A stretch of 49,560 bases of DNA, taken from Streptomyces sp. CB01580. Lineage in GTDB: Bacteria > Actinomycetota > Actinomycetes > Streptomycetales > Streptomycetaceae. The DNA lies in the NCBI RefSeq assembly GCF_001905795.1, contig NZ_LIXJ01000043.1, forward strand, positions 1-49,560, in the 5' to 3' direction. The translations under genes and the position numbers were made by a program. The notes below the pieces were generated by a model, which saw nothing but the letters and a program-made list of their open reading frames with translations, did no database searches and was not told the origin of the DNA. Below are positions 16,508 through 24,792 of this stretch, piece by piece (the first letter of the stretch is position 1; each line of letters opens with the position of its first letter).

Positions 16508-17851
16508 TCAGGCGGTGCGCAGGTAGTGGTCGAGGACGCGGACGCCGAAGTGCAGCGCCTCGACGGGGACGCGTTCGTCGACGCCGTGGAACAGCGCCTG
16601 GTAGTCGAAGCCTTCGGGCAGCTTCAGCGGTGAGAATCCGTAGCCGGTGATGCCGAGCCGGGAGAACTGCTTGGCGTCCGTGCCGCCCGACATGCAGTAC
16701 GGCACGACGTGGCCGTCCGGGTCGAACCGTTCGACGGCGGCGCGCAGTTTCGCGAAGGTCGGCGAGTCGACCGGGGCCTGCAGGGGGACCTCGCGGTGGT
16801 GGAACTCCCAGTCGACGTCGGGCCCGGTCAGCCGGTCCATCGTGTCGTGGAACTCGTCCTCGCCGCCGGGAAGCATCCGGCCGTCGATGAAGGCGGTGGC
16901 CTGGCCGGGGATCACGTTGACCTTGTAACCGGCCTGGAGCATCGTCGGGTTGGAGCTGTTGCGGACGGTCGGCTCGACCAGGGCGGCGGACCGTCCGAGC
17001 TTGTCGAGCAGTTCGTCCACGTCGAAGCCGGGGGCGTCGAGGTCGGGGCGGATGCCGTGCAGCGCGGCGATTTCGGTGAGTGCGGCGCGCACGGTGGGGG
17101 TGAGACGGACGGGCCATTCGTGCGCGCCGATGCGGGCGACGGCCGCGGCGAGCGCGGTGACCGCGTTCGACCGGTTGACCTTGGAGCCGTGCCCGGCCCT
17201 GCCGCGCGCGGTGAGCTTCAGCCAGGCGGTGCCGCGCTCGCCCGCGGCGATCGGGTAGAGCGCCAGGTCCGGGGTGGCGTGGAAGGTGAAGGCCCCGGAC
17301 TCGCTGATGCCCTCGGTGCAGCCCTCGAAGAGCGCGGCGTGGCGGTCGGCGAGGAAGCCGGAGCCGTCCTCGGCGCTGGCCTCCTCGTCGGCGGTGTACG
17401 CGATCACGATGTCGCGGCGCGGCCGTACCCCGGACCGGGCCCAGGCGCGGACGACGGCCAGGGCCATCGCGTCCATGTTCTTCATGTCGATGGCGCCGCG
17501 CCCCCAGACGACGCCGTCGCGGACCTCGCCGGAGAAGGGGTGCACGGTCCAGTCGGCGGCCTCGGCGGGAACGACGTCGAGATGGCCGTGGACGAGCAGG
17601 GCGTCGGCGGACGGGTCGGTGCCCTCGATCCGGGCGACCACGTTGGTGCGGCCCGGGGTGCGTTCCAGCAGGACGGGTTCGAGTCCGGCCGCCGCCAGCC
17701 GCTCCGCCACGTACTCGGCGGCCGGGCGTTCGCGGCAGTCCCCGCCGCCGCGGTTGGTGGTGTCGATCCGGATCAGTTCGGAGGTGAACGTCACCACTTC
17801 GTCGAGTGCCCGCGCGTCGACGGCGTCACCGGGACAGGACTGCTCAGCCAT
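16508..17851 (-). CDS. M20 family zinc peptidase/deacylase
   Basis: A 447-residue ArgE/DapE/aminoacylase-like metallopeptidase. Zinc-site motifs are all visible: VHGHLDVVP (His and the catalytic Asp), GRGAIDMKNM (bridging Asp), YTADEEAS (general-base Glu and Glu ligand) and a C-terminal LFHGVDERVP histidine. The lid/dimerisation domain spans about 190-300. It hydrolyses N-acyl or small peptide bonds; the precise substrate is unknown. ATG 17851 has GGAGGAAC upstream and overlaps the end of the M55 gene by 8 bp. Confidence 0.9.
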   Translation of the reverse strand: MAEQSCPGDAVDARALDEVVTFTSELIRIDTTNRGGGDCRERPAAEYVAERLAAAGLEPVLLERTPGRTNVVARIEGTDPSADALLVHGHLDVVPAEAADWTVHPFSGEVRDGVVWGRGAIDMKNMDAMALAVVRAWARSGVRPRRDIVIAYTADEEASAEDGSGFLADRHAALFEGCTEGISESGAFTFHATPDLALYPIAAGERGTAWLKLTARGRAGHGSKVNRSNAVTALAAAVARIGAHEWPVRLTPTVRAALTEIAALHGIRPDLDAPGFDVDELLDKLGRSAALVEPTVRNSSNPTMLQAGYKVNVIPGQATAFIDGRMLPGGEDEFHDTMDRLTGPDVDWEFHHREVPLQAPVDSPTFAKLRAAVERFDPDGHVVPYCMSGGTDAKQFSRLGITGYGFSPLKLPEGFDYQALFHGVDERVPVEALHFGVRVLDHYLRTA

Positions 17852-18677
17852 ACTGTTCCTCCACGGCGGACGACACGATCGTGGTCACCGCCTTGAACGT
17901 GCGAATGCCTTCGTACATCGTCGCGCTGGTGTAGGCGACACGCCGTTCACCGCTCGGCGCCACGCCGGGGACGACGGTGGCCGCGCCCGCCAGGTGCTCG
18001 GCGTCGAATTCCAGCTCGACGGTGAACGGACCGCCCTCCGCCGGGGCGTGCCGCACGGCCAGCGCGGCCGCCTCCCCGGCCGCGGCCCGGATGTCCGCCG
18101 CGGTACGGGCCGGGGTGCGGCACACCGCCGCGTACCGCGACACGTGGTCCTTCACCGCCACCTTGCGCGCCGCGGGCGCGTAGCCCTCCGCGTCCGCGCA
18201 GGTCAGGTCGTCGCCGGTGACGAGGACGACGGGGACGCCGTATTCCGCCACGACATGGGCGTTGAGCAGCCCCTCGCTCGCCCTGACGCCGTTGAGCCAC
18301 ACACCGGTGACCGAGTTCGCCAGATACGTGTGGGCGAGGACGCCCTCGGCCCCGGCGCCGGTGTGGTAGCCGACGAAGGCGATGCCGTCGATGTCGCCGT
18401 GCTGGACGCCCTCCACCATGGAGAGGGACTTGTGCCGGCCGGTGAGCATCTGCACCCGGTCGTCGAGCCGCTCCAGCAGGAGATTGCGCATCGACCAGTG
18501 GGCCTCGTTGACGAGCACCTCGTCGGCGCCGCCGTCGTAGAAGCCGAGCGCCGCCGCGTTCACGTCGGAGGTGAACATGGCTCGGCACCGCTCCCACTGG
18601 GGGGTTCCGGGGAGCACGTCGGCCGGCCAGGTCACGCCGGTGGCGCCCTCCATGTCCGCGCTGATCAAGATCTTCAT
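17844..18677 (-). CDS. M55 family D-aminopeptidase (DppA-like)
   Basis: A 277-residue zinc aminopeptidase of the DppA family, which removes N-terminal D-amino acids such as D-Ala from short peptides. The ligand set is intact: Asp8 and Glu10 (SADMEG), His60 (NEAHWSMRN), His105 (GYHT) and Glu135 (SEGLLNAH). His116 corresponds to the catalytic histidine. It is the first gene of the leftward peptidase operon (M55, M20, S9, S66). DppA-like genes usually sit with dipeptide ABC transporters, but none is present here. Confidence 0.92.
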   Translation of the reverse strand: MKILISADMEGATGVTWPADVLPGTPQWERCRAMFTSDVNAAALGFYDGGADEVLVNEAHWSMRNLLLERLDDRVQMLTGRHKSLSMVEGVQHGDIDGIAFVGYHTGAGAEGVLAHTYLANSVTGVWLNGVRASEGLLNAHVVAEYGVPVVLVTGDDLTCADAEGYAPAARKVAVKDHVSRYAAVCRTPARTAADIRAAAGEAAALAVRHAPAEGGPFTVELEFDAEHLAGAATVVPGVAPSGERRVAYTSATMYEGIRTFKAVTTIVSSAVEEQYG

Positions 18678-18853
18678 GCGGGGTCACGCTACGCGCCGGG
18701 GAACCGCCGGGCCAGAGGCACATCAACGTTCAGAGGTCCAGTCCTCCGAAGAACCCGCACATCGCCCCGAGCGCCCGGCATCCGGAACACGGCCCCGAGC
18801 GGCCCGCCCGCGGACACGAACGCGGGGCGGCGCGCGGCCTCCTCGGACCCGCC

Positions 18854-18904
18854 TTGACAGGCCCCTGAGCCAAGACCATGATTCCATTAATTGACTAATG
18901 GAAT
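18854..18904 (+). promoter_or_regulatory. ABC operon promoter with overlapping palindromic operator
   Basis: TTGACA (18854-18859), a 17-bp spacer and CATGAT (18877-18882) form a good vegetative-type promoter. Overlapping the -10 end and the presumed transcription start is a perfect inverted repeat, ATTCCATTA-N6-TAATGGAAT (18881-18904), 13 bp before the ATPase start codon. Position and symmetry fit repression by the YtrA-type GntR protein encoded as third gene of the same operon. Confidence 0.75.
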
Positions 18905-18917
18905 CAGGGGGAAGTGC

Positions 18918-19862
18918 ATGGCAGACGCATTCACTCCGGACGGCGCCTTGGGCGCCTGGGCGCTGGAGGCCCGCGGCCTGGGACGGCGCTACCGCCGCGG
19001 CTGGGCCCTGCGGGACTGCTCGTTCCGGCTGCCGGCCGGGCGCATCTGCGGTCTCGTCGGCCCCAACGGAGCCGGAAAGAGCACCCTGTTGGGACTCGCC
19101 ACCCGGCAGGTGCAGCCGACCGAGGGCGAACTTCGCGTCTTCGGCGTACCGGTGGACGATCCCGCGGTGATGCCGAGGTTCGCGTTCCTCGGACAGGACA
19201 AGCCGCTGTTCAAGGGGTTCACCGTGGCGGAGACGCTGCGCATGGGCGCCGAACTCAACCCCAACTGGGACATGGTCGCGGCGGAGCGGATCGTACGGTC
19301 GGGCCAGGTACCGATGCAGGCCCGGATCGGCACGCTCTCGGGCGGCCAGCGCACCCGGGTCGCGTTCGCGCTCGCCTTCGGCAAGCGGCCCGATCTGCTG
19401 CTGCTCGACGAGCCGATGGCCGATCTGGACCCGCTGGCCCGCCACGACCTGAGCCGCCTGCTGATGTCGGAGGCCGTCGAGCGCGGCACCACCGTGATGA
19501 TGTCCTCGCACCTGCTATCCGAGCTGGAGGACATGTGCGACTACCTGCTGGTCCTCGCCGAGGGCAGGGTCCGGATGGCGGGTGACGCGGACGCGCTGGT
19601 CCCGGCGCACGCGCTGGTGACAGGGCTGGTCGCCGGCGCGGACCCGGTCGCCGCGCTGGCCCCCCACACCGTCGTCGAAATGCGGGTCCAGGGACGGCAG
19701 TTCCAGGCACTGGTACGGCCGGACGGCCCGCTGCCCGCCGAGTGGGTCGTCACCGAACCCAGCCTGGAGGAAGTGCTGCTGGCACATCTGCGCTCGCCGG
19801 ACGCGCCTGCCCTGTTCACGCCCGGCGCCCGTTTCGAGGACGAAGGGATCCACAGCCGATGA
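18918..19862 (+). CDS. ABC transporter ATP-binding protein (YtrB-like)
   Basis: A 314-residue ATPase with Walker A GPNGAGKST near residue 49, Q-loop FLGQDK, signature LSGGQ, Walker B LLLLDEP and H-loop SSHLL. The C-terminal about 90 residues are a family-specific extension ending in EEVLLAHLRSP. It powers the membrane protein encoded next, probably for export or extraction of a membrane-active compound as in Ytr-type systems. ATG 18918 follows AGGGGGA. Its stop overlaps the permease start (ATGA). Confidence 0.93.
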   Translation: MADAFTPDGALGAWALEARGLGRRYRRGWALRDCSFRLPAGRICGLVGPNGAGKSTLLGLATRQVQPTEGELRVFGVPVDDPAVMPRFAFLGQDKPLFKGFTVAETLRMGAELNPNWDMVAAERIVRSGQVPMQARIGTLSGGQRTRVAFALAFGKRPDLLLLDEPMADLDPLARHDLSRLLMSEAVERGTTVMMSSHLLSELEDMCDYLLVLAEGRVRMAGDADALVPAHALVTGLVAGADPVAALAPHTVVEMRVQGRQFQALVRPDGPLPAEWVVTEPSLEEVLLAHLRSPDAPALFTPGARFEDEGIHSR

Positions 19863-20839
19863 GCACCACCCTCACCGACGCCTCCCGGACGACCCACCAG
19901 GAGCCCGGCCGTCGCCTGCTGGGCGGGTTGAACTGGCTCGTCGTCCGCCAGCACCGGGCCGCGCTGCTCACCCTGGCCGCCGTGGCCGTCCTCGGCGCGG
20001 GGTGGCTGGTCTACCAGCGCGGCCGGATGGCCCAGATCCTCGAAGCGGCCGGCTGGCCGGACAAGCCTCTGCCGCAGCCGACGTTCTCCTCGGGCGGCGT
20101 CGGTCTCACCCTCACCGCCCTGGGCATGCTGCCCGTGCTCCTCGCCGTCTTCCTCGGGGCCCCGCTGATCGCGGCGGACCAGGAGCACGGCACCGCCCGT
20201 CTGGTCACCACCCAGTCGGTGTCCCGGCGCCGCTGGATCACGGCCAAGCTCGCCTGGTGCTACGGCGCCGTGCTCGTGGCCGCCTCGGTGCTCTCGGCGC
20301 TCTTCACCTGGTGGTGGAAGCCCTACCGTTCGGTGTTCCAGGCCCATTGGTCGGAGGGGGCGATCTTCGACAACACCGGCCCGGTGCTGCCCGCCCTGTG
20401 CCTCTTCCTCACCGCCGCCGGGATCACCATCGGCCTGCTGCTGCGCCGGGTGCTGCCGGCCATGGCGGTCACGTTCGTCTTCTCCATGTGCGTGGAGCTG
20501 GTCTGGGAACGGATGCACTCCTTGCTGGCGACCGCGCGCATGTTCTCCTACCCGCTCGACGACGACCGGCCCGCGCGCCTCGACGAGGCGTACGAGCTGG
20601 ACCGCTGGATCGGCTCCGCCGACGGCCACCTGTACGGCTGGGGCCTGTGCGCCGAGGAGACCGAGGCCGCGTCGAACGCCTGTGTGAAGGAGCACGGCAT
20701 CGTCGACAATGTCATCCAGTACCTCGGTTTCGACCAGATGCCGGCGATGCAGTGGACGGGTGCGGGCATCCTGCTCGCGGCCACTGCCGTGCTCACCGCG
20801 TTCACGGTGTGGCGGGTGTCCCGGAGGCCCCTCCGGTGA
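19859..20839 (+). CDS. ABC transporter permease subunit
   Basis: A 326-residue membrane protein with six hydrophobic segments (about 32-48, 83-103, 136-155, 178-197, 203-222 and 298-316). A DQEHGTARLVTTQSVSRRRWITAK loop is typical of ABC-2-like permeases. A soluble, acidic extracytoplasmic stretch lies between segments 5 and 6 and holds two Cys (GLCAEETEAASNACV). It is coupled to the ATPase gene by a 4-bp overlap. The substrate is unknown; lantibiotics or envelope stress compounds are common for Ytr-like systems. Confidence 0.88.
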   Translation: MSTTLTDASRTTHQEPGRRLLGGLNWLVVRQHRAALLTLAAVAVLGAGWLVYQRGRMAQILEAAGWPDKPLPQPTFSSGGVGLTLTALGMLPVLLAVFLGAPLIAADQEHGTARLVTTQSVSRRRWITAKLAWCYGAVLVAASVLSALFTWWWKPYRSVFQAHWSEGAIFDNTGPVLPALCLFLTAAGITIGLLLRRVLPAMAVTFVFSMCVELVWERMHSLLATARMFSYPLDDDRPARLDEAYELDRWIGSADGHLYGWGLCAEETEAASNACVKEHGIVDNVIQYLGFDQMPAMQWTGAGILLAATAVLTAFTVWRVSRRPLR

Positions 20840-20890
20840 CACGCCGTCACGGGTACGTACCGTTTCGGCAGCCAGAAGGGGGTGATGACG

Positions 20891-21310
20891 GTGGTCGTGT
20901 TCCGCATCGACCGACGCAGCGGAGTGGCCACGTACCTCCAGATCGTGCGGCAGGTCGAGCAGGCGCTGCGCATGGGCGCACTGGAGGCGGGTGACCGTCT
21001 GCCGACGGCCGCGCAGGTCGCCGCGGACACCAAGGTCAACCCGAACACGACCCTCAAGGCGTACCGCGAGCTGGAACGCGCGGGTCTCGCCGAGGTGAGG
21101 CAGGGGGCGGGCACCTTCATCACCCGCTCCCTCGCGCCGGCGCAGACGGTTCCCGAGTCGCCGCTCAGGGCGTCGCTGGCCGAATGGCTGAACGAGGCCC
21201 GCTCCCAGGGTCTCGGCGGCCAGGAGGTCACCGCCCTCTTCCAGTCGGTCCACGCGGCCGTGTATCCGACCGAGTCGGCCCGCGCGGCCGGCCGAGAGCC
21301 TGTCGAGTGA
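20891..21310 (+). CDS. GntR-family regulator, YtrA subfamily
   Basis: A 139-residue repressor. The winged helix is YLQIVRQVEQALRMGALEAGDRLPTAAQVAADTKVNPNTTLKAYRELERAGL, followed by the RQGAGTFI wing and only a short C-terminal helical pair. That small effector/dimer region defines the YtrA subfamily. AAGGGGG at 20876-20882 is well placed for GTG 20891, and less so for GTG 20882 or ATG 20885. It is the last gene of the ABC operon and is likely autoregulatory through the palindrome at 18881-18904. Confidence 0.88.
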   Translation: MVVFRIDRRSGVATYLQIVRQVEQALRMGALEAGDRLPTAAQVAADTKVNPNTTLKAYRELERAGLAEVRQGAGTFITRSLAPAQTVPESPLRASLAEWLNEARSQGLGGQEVTALFQSVHAAVYPTESARAAGREPVE

Positions 21311-21371
21311 CCTTCGACCGGAACGTGGACGCGGCATGCCGCGTGCGATTCCGGGGCGACGGGACGTCCTG

Positions 21372-21417
21372 GGACGGGGTCTCCCCCGCTCGCACGAGGC
21401 CGAGGGGGCGGGGAAGG
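21372..21417. repeat. Decayed fragment of the MITE family
   Basis: A 46-bp segment aligns without gaps to the inner part of the element at the window ends (GGAYGGGGTCTCCCC, then the GCTCG-x-ACGA loop, ending GGGGAAGG) with 37 of 46 identities. It still folds as a hairpin. It lies in the 313-bp gene-free gap 21311-21623, which otherwise shows nothing identifiable, and could serve as a terminator for the ABC operon. Confidence 0.6.
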
Positions 21418-21623
21418 CGCCACCAGGGTGTTTCGGCAGCGCCGGAAGCGCGCGTGCCAGGGCGCGACCGCCCGGTCGGAGGTCACCCGGCGGGCTCCGA
21501 GGGGCCACGGGAGGACCGGGGCGGCCCGGCCGGGGCCGTCCGGTCCGTGACGGTCGTCGCCGCACCGTCCACGTCGCGGTGTCCGGACGTGAACGGATCC
21601 GCCCCCGCCCGGACCGGTTGCCT

Positions 21624-22496
21624 TCAGACCAGTTCCCGCAGGAGCGTTTCCGGATCCTCCATCAGGAAGAGGTGGCCGCCCTCGGGGACGATCCTCAGTT
21701 CGGCGCCGGCGATCTGCGCGTGCGCCCAACGCGCCACCCCCACGGGGACGTTGCCGTCCGCGTCGCCGTGGATGAACACGGTCGGCACGGAGACCGAGGC
21801 CAGTGGGGCCGGCAGCGGGCGGGCGTAGCCGGTCAGGTCGGTCAGCGCCGCGTCCATGCCCTGACGGCGGCCCTCGGCCGTGTCCAGGTCGGACAGCACC
21901 CGGTACTCGGGGGTGCTCATGACCAGCCGGTCGGCCCGGGGCCAGGCCGCGAGGTTCGGCTCGCGGCTGCGCATCCGTTTGAAGACGCCCGTGCCCGCGA
22001 GCATCGAGCCGCCGACCGGTGGGGCCCAGCGGACGATGCGGTTGAGCCATGTCACGATCGGGATCCGGCCCGCGTACGCCTCCTTGGGCGCCCCGGGAAC
22101 GGCGGCGGCCGCGAGGATCAGTTTCACCACCCGCCCGGGGTGGGTCTGGGCCGCGGACAGCGCGTATCCCCCGCCGCCGGAGATCGCCACGAGCGTCGCC
22201 CGTTCCTGGCCGAGGTGGTCGAGCAGGGACAGGAAGTCGTCGTTCCAGCGATGGAAACCGCGGCCGGGCACCGGATCGGTCCCTCCGTATCCGGGCCGGT
22301 CCGGGAAGATCAGCCGGACGCCCGCGTCCGTCGCGGCCCGCTGCAGCGCGACACCCTCGTAGCGGCTGCCCGGGGTACCGTGCAGCACGATCGCGGGCAC
22401 GGCGGCGGGGTCCCCGTACGAGCAGTAGGCGATGCGGCGCCCGCCAGGAGCTTCGATACGGACCGTCTCGGGCGGTTCGGGCAGGTCGTGCGTCAT
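21624..22496 (-). CDS. Alpha/beta hydrolase
   Basis: A 290-residue alpha/beta-fold hydrolase. The oxyanion region is HGTPGSR, strand 4 is DRPGYGGTD, and the nucleophile elbow is AISGGGG (one Gly of G-x-S-x-G replaced by Ala). The acid is in HGDADGNVP and the histidine in PEGGHL. ATG 22496 follows GAGGAG and overlaps the TetR stop by 4 bp, so regulator and enzyme are cotranscribed. It is probably an esterase or epoxide-hydrolase-like enzyme acting on the same compound as the divergent amidase; that pairing is inference. Confidence 0.87.
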   Translation of the reverse strand: MTHDLPEPPETVRIEAPGGRRIAYCSYGDPAAVPAIVLHGTPGSRYEGVALQRAATDAGVRLIFPDRPGYGGTDPVPGRGFHRWNDDFLSLLDHLGQERATLVAISGGGGYALSAAQTHPGRVVKLILAAAAVPGAPKEAYAGRIPIVTWLNRIVRWAPPVGGSMLAGTGVFKRMRSREPNLAAWPRADRLVMSTPEYRVLSDLDTAEGRRQGMDAALTDLTGYARPLPAPLASVSVPTVFIHGDADGNVPVGVARWAHAQIAGAELRIVPEGGHLFLMEDPETLLRELV

Positions 22497-23140
22497 CTCT
22501 GCTCCTCGTGCGGTACAGGGGCGGCGGCCACGGTGATCCCGGCGACGACGAGATCGAGGCCGAAGGCGAACCGGCGGTCGTAGTCGTGGTGTTCGACGAA
22601 GACCGACATGGCCCGGCGTTCGGGCGGCAGCGGGAGGCGTTCGGGATCGCCACGGCCGAGCCGGATCGCCACGTGTCCGGTGACGAAGTCGTGCAGGGTG
22701 CCGTACGCGTACACCGCGGCCCGCTCGTCGAGCCCGGCGGTGCGCAGGGCCGCGACGACCCGGAGTGCGGCGTCGTCGGCGCCGGGCCCCGCGAGGGGAG
22801 CGCGACGGTGCGCCTCCAGCACGACGGGGTGGCGCATGAGCAGGTCGTGGAGTTCGTTCGCGAACGTTCGCAGGACGTCCCGCCAGTCCTCGGGCCAGTC
22901 CACCGAGCGGGTGGCCTCGCCGACGATCCGGGAGACCAGCGCGTGCCGGAGCGCGTCGACGCCGCCCGTCGTGCGGTGGATCGCCATCGGGGACACCCCC
23001 AGCCGGTCGGCCACCGCGCGAAAGGTCACCGCGTCCAGTCCCCGGTCGTCGGCGATCCGGGTCGCGGCGTCCAGGATCGCGTCGAGCGAGACCGCCCTGG
23101 GGCGGCCGCCCCGCGCATTGCTTGCCTTGTCGGCCCTCAT
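22493..23140 (-). CDS. TetR-family regulator (TetR C-terminal-like)
   Basis: A 215-residue regulator. The N-terminal HTH spans about 15-62 (LDAILDAATRIADDRGLDAVTFRAVADRLGVSPMAIHRTTGG). The C-terminal part has a FVTGHVAIRLG helix and a YDRRFAFGLDLVVAGI terminus like the tetracycline-repressor class. It is divergent from the amidase gene across 46 bp that contain a strong palindrome, and it is translationally coupled to the hydrolase. It likely represses itself, the hydrolase and the amidase. Confidence 0.88.
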   Translation of the reverse strand: MRADKASNARGGRPRAVSLDAILDAATRIADDRGLDAVTFRAVADRLGVSPMAIHRTTGGVDALRHALVSRIVGEATRSVDWPEDWRDVLRTFANELHDLLMRHPVVLEAHRRAPLAGPGADDAALRVVAALRTAGLDERAAVYAYGTLHDFVTGHVAIRLGRGDPERLPLPPERRAMSVFVEHHDYDRRFAFGLDLVVAGITVAAAPVPHEEQR

Positions 23141-23152
23141 GCGTCCACCATA

Positions 23153-23168
23153 TCGATACGCGTAACGA
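23153..23168. promoter_or_regulatory. Probable TetR operator
   Basis: A 16-bp palindrome, TCGATACGCGTAACGA, has only one mismatched symmetric pair around the core TACGCGTA. It is centred in the 46-bp divergent gap between the TetR and amidase start codons. Confidence 0.7.
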
Positions 23169-23186
23169 AACAGCAATGGAGCACCC

Positions 23187-24641
23187 ATGACGCAGTTGCA
23201 CGAACTCACGGCTCTCCAACTGGCCACCGCCTACGAGCGCGGCGACACCACGCCCGCCGAGGTCGTGGACCACCTGCTCGCCCGGATCGAGGGCGACGAC
23301 CGGGTGGGCGCGTTCACCACCGTGTCGGCCGACCGGGCCCGCGCGGCGGCGGCCGAGGCCGGACGGGTGCTGCGCACGACGGACCGCGCCGGACTGCCGC
23401 GCCTGTTCGGCGTGCCCACGGCCGTCAAGGACCTGGAGGCCACCGCGGGCGTGCGCACCACGCTGGGGTCCGCCCTGTTCCGTGACTGGGTGCCGGACCA
23501 CGACGACGAGATCGTGGCCGTCATGGCCGAGGCCGGGCTGATCAGTCTCGGGAAGACGACCGTTCCCGAGTTCGGGGCCGCCTGCTACACCGAACCGGAG
23601 GTCGCCGCCCCCGCGCGCAGCCCGTTCGACCTCGGCCGCAGCGCGGCCGGCAGCAGCGGCGGCGCCGCGGCGGCGGTCGGCGCGATGCTGGTGCCGATCG
23701 CCCAGGGCAGCGACACCGCGGGCTCCGTGCGCTCCCCCGCGAGCGCCTGCGGCGTGGTCGGGCTGAAGCCGAGCCGCGGACTCGTCCCCGGCGGCCCGGG
23801 CGGCGACGACGGAATGGGGCTCTCCGTGAAGGGGCCGCTCGCCCGCACCGTGCGCGACGCCGCGGCCTTCCTCGACGCGCTGACCACCCGTACCGGGGCC
23901 GGCCTCGTGCACCCTCCTCGCCTCCGGGGGGCGGACGGTTACGAACGCGCCTGCGACGCCCCCGTCCCGCGGCTGCGGGTGGCGATCGCCCAGGGTTCGG
24001 TCTCGGGCGCGCCCGTGGACGCCGAGGTCGCCGCCGCCGTCGACCGCACCGGCCGCGCACTGGCCGGGCTCGGCCACGACGTGTTCGCCCGCGACCAGGC
24101 CCCGGACCCCGAACTCACCGAGAACTTCCGGGTGATGTTCACCGCGCTGGTCGGGTCCAGGGCCGCGGCGTTCGACGCATCGGCGATGCGACCGATCGTG
24201 CGTCATCTCCGGTCCGCCGCACATCGGTCGAGCGCGGCCGAGCTGGCCGCCTCGATCGGTGTCGTGCAGGCCCGCGCGCGAGCCTGGATCCTCGACCACG
24301 CGGACGCGGACCTCGTGATCACACCGACCGTGACCGCTTTGCCGACCCGCGTCGGACAGCTTCGCGACGACGCCGATCCGGCCGCGGAACTGGCCGCGAT
24401 GACCGCGTTCACGGGCAACACCGTGATCGGGAACGCCACCGGGTGTCCGGCCATCAGCCTTCCGCTGGGCTGGAGTTCCGAGGGGCTGCCGCTCGGGGTG
24501 TCGCTCACGGCGGGCTGGGGCCGCGAGGACCTCCTCTTCGCCGTCTCCGCGGCATTGGAGGAGGCTCTGCCCTGGGCCGACCGCTATCCCGGACGGAGCG
24601 GGGCTGCGCAGGCATCGGCGGCGGTGGCCGACGCCTCCTGA
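23187..24641 (+). CDS. Amidase signature family protein
   Basis: A 484-residue amidase with the Ser-cisSer-Lys triad motifs. The Lys is in GVPTAVKDLEAT (near 77), the cis-Ser in AGSSGGAAAA (near 154) and the nucleophile Ser in QGSDTAGSVRSPAS (near 178). In the last the usual GGS is AGS. The family hydrolyses aryl, fatty or carbamoyl amides; GatA-type function is unlikely without gatB/C nearby. ATG 23187 follows AATGGAG. It is controlled in all likelihood by the divergent TetR protein. Confidence 0.9.
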   Translation: MTQLHELTALQLATAYERGDTTPAEVVDHLLARIEGDDRVGAFTTVSADRARAAAAEAGRVLRTTDRAGLPRLFGVPTAVKDLEATAGVRTTLGSALFRDWVPDHDDEIVAVMAEAGLISLGKTTVPEFGAACYTEPEVAAPARSPFDLGRSAAGSSGGAAAAVGAMLVPIAQGSDTAGSVRSPASACGVVGLKPSRGLVPGGPGGDDGMGLSVKGPLARTVRDAAAFLDALTTRTGAGLVHPPRLRGADGYERACDAPVPRLRVAIAQGSVSGAPVDAEVAAAVDRTGRALAGLGHDVFARDQAPDPELTENFRVMFTALVGSRAAAFDASAMRPIVRHLRSAAHRSSAAELAASIGVVQARARAWILDHADADLVITPTVTALPTRVGQLRDDADPAAELAAMTAFTGNTVIGNATGCPAISLPLGWSSEGLPLGVSLTAGWGREDLLFAVSAALEEALPWADRYPGRSGAAQASAAVADAS

Positions 24642-24649
24642 CATCGGCG

Positions 24650-24673
24650 GCCGATCCGCGCGTGCGGATCGGC
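24650..24673. terminator. Hairpin between convergent amidase and MFS genes
   Basis: A perfect 10-bp stem GCCGATCCGC / GCGGATCGGC with a GCGT loop. It starts 9 bp after the amidase stop, without a T tract, as usual in high-GC actinomycetes. Confidence 0.6.
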
Positions 24674-24792
24674 GCCGCCGCCCTGCGACGTCCTCACCCG
24701 GCGTGGTCACCGGGTGGGCGGTCCGGCGATGCCCGTGCCCCTCCCGTCCGTCGCCGCGTTGTCCTGTCCGCCGCGGCCCGTCCGCCGAACGG

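Noticed and set aside
23187..24641. GatA subunit of aspartyl/glutamyl-tRNA amidotransferase
   Set aside because: No gatB/gatC beside it. It is divergent from a TetR gene with an operator, the usual setting of a catabolic amidase.
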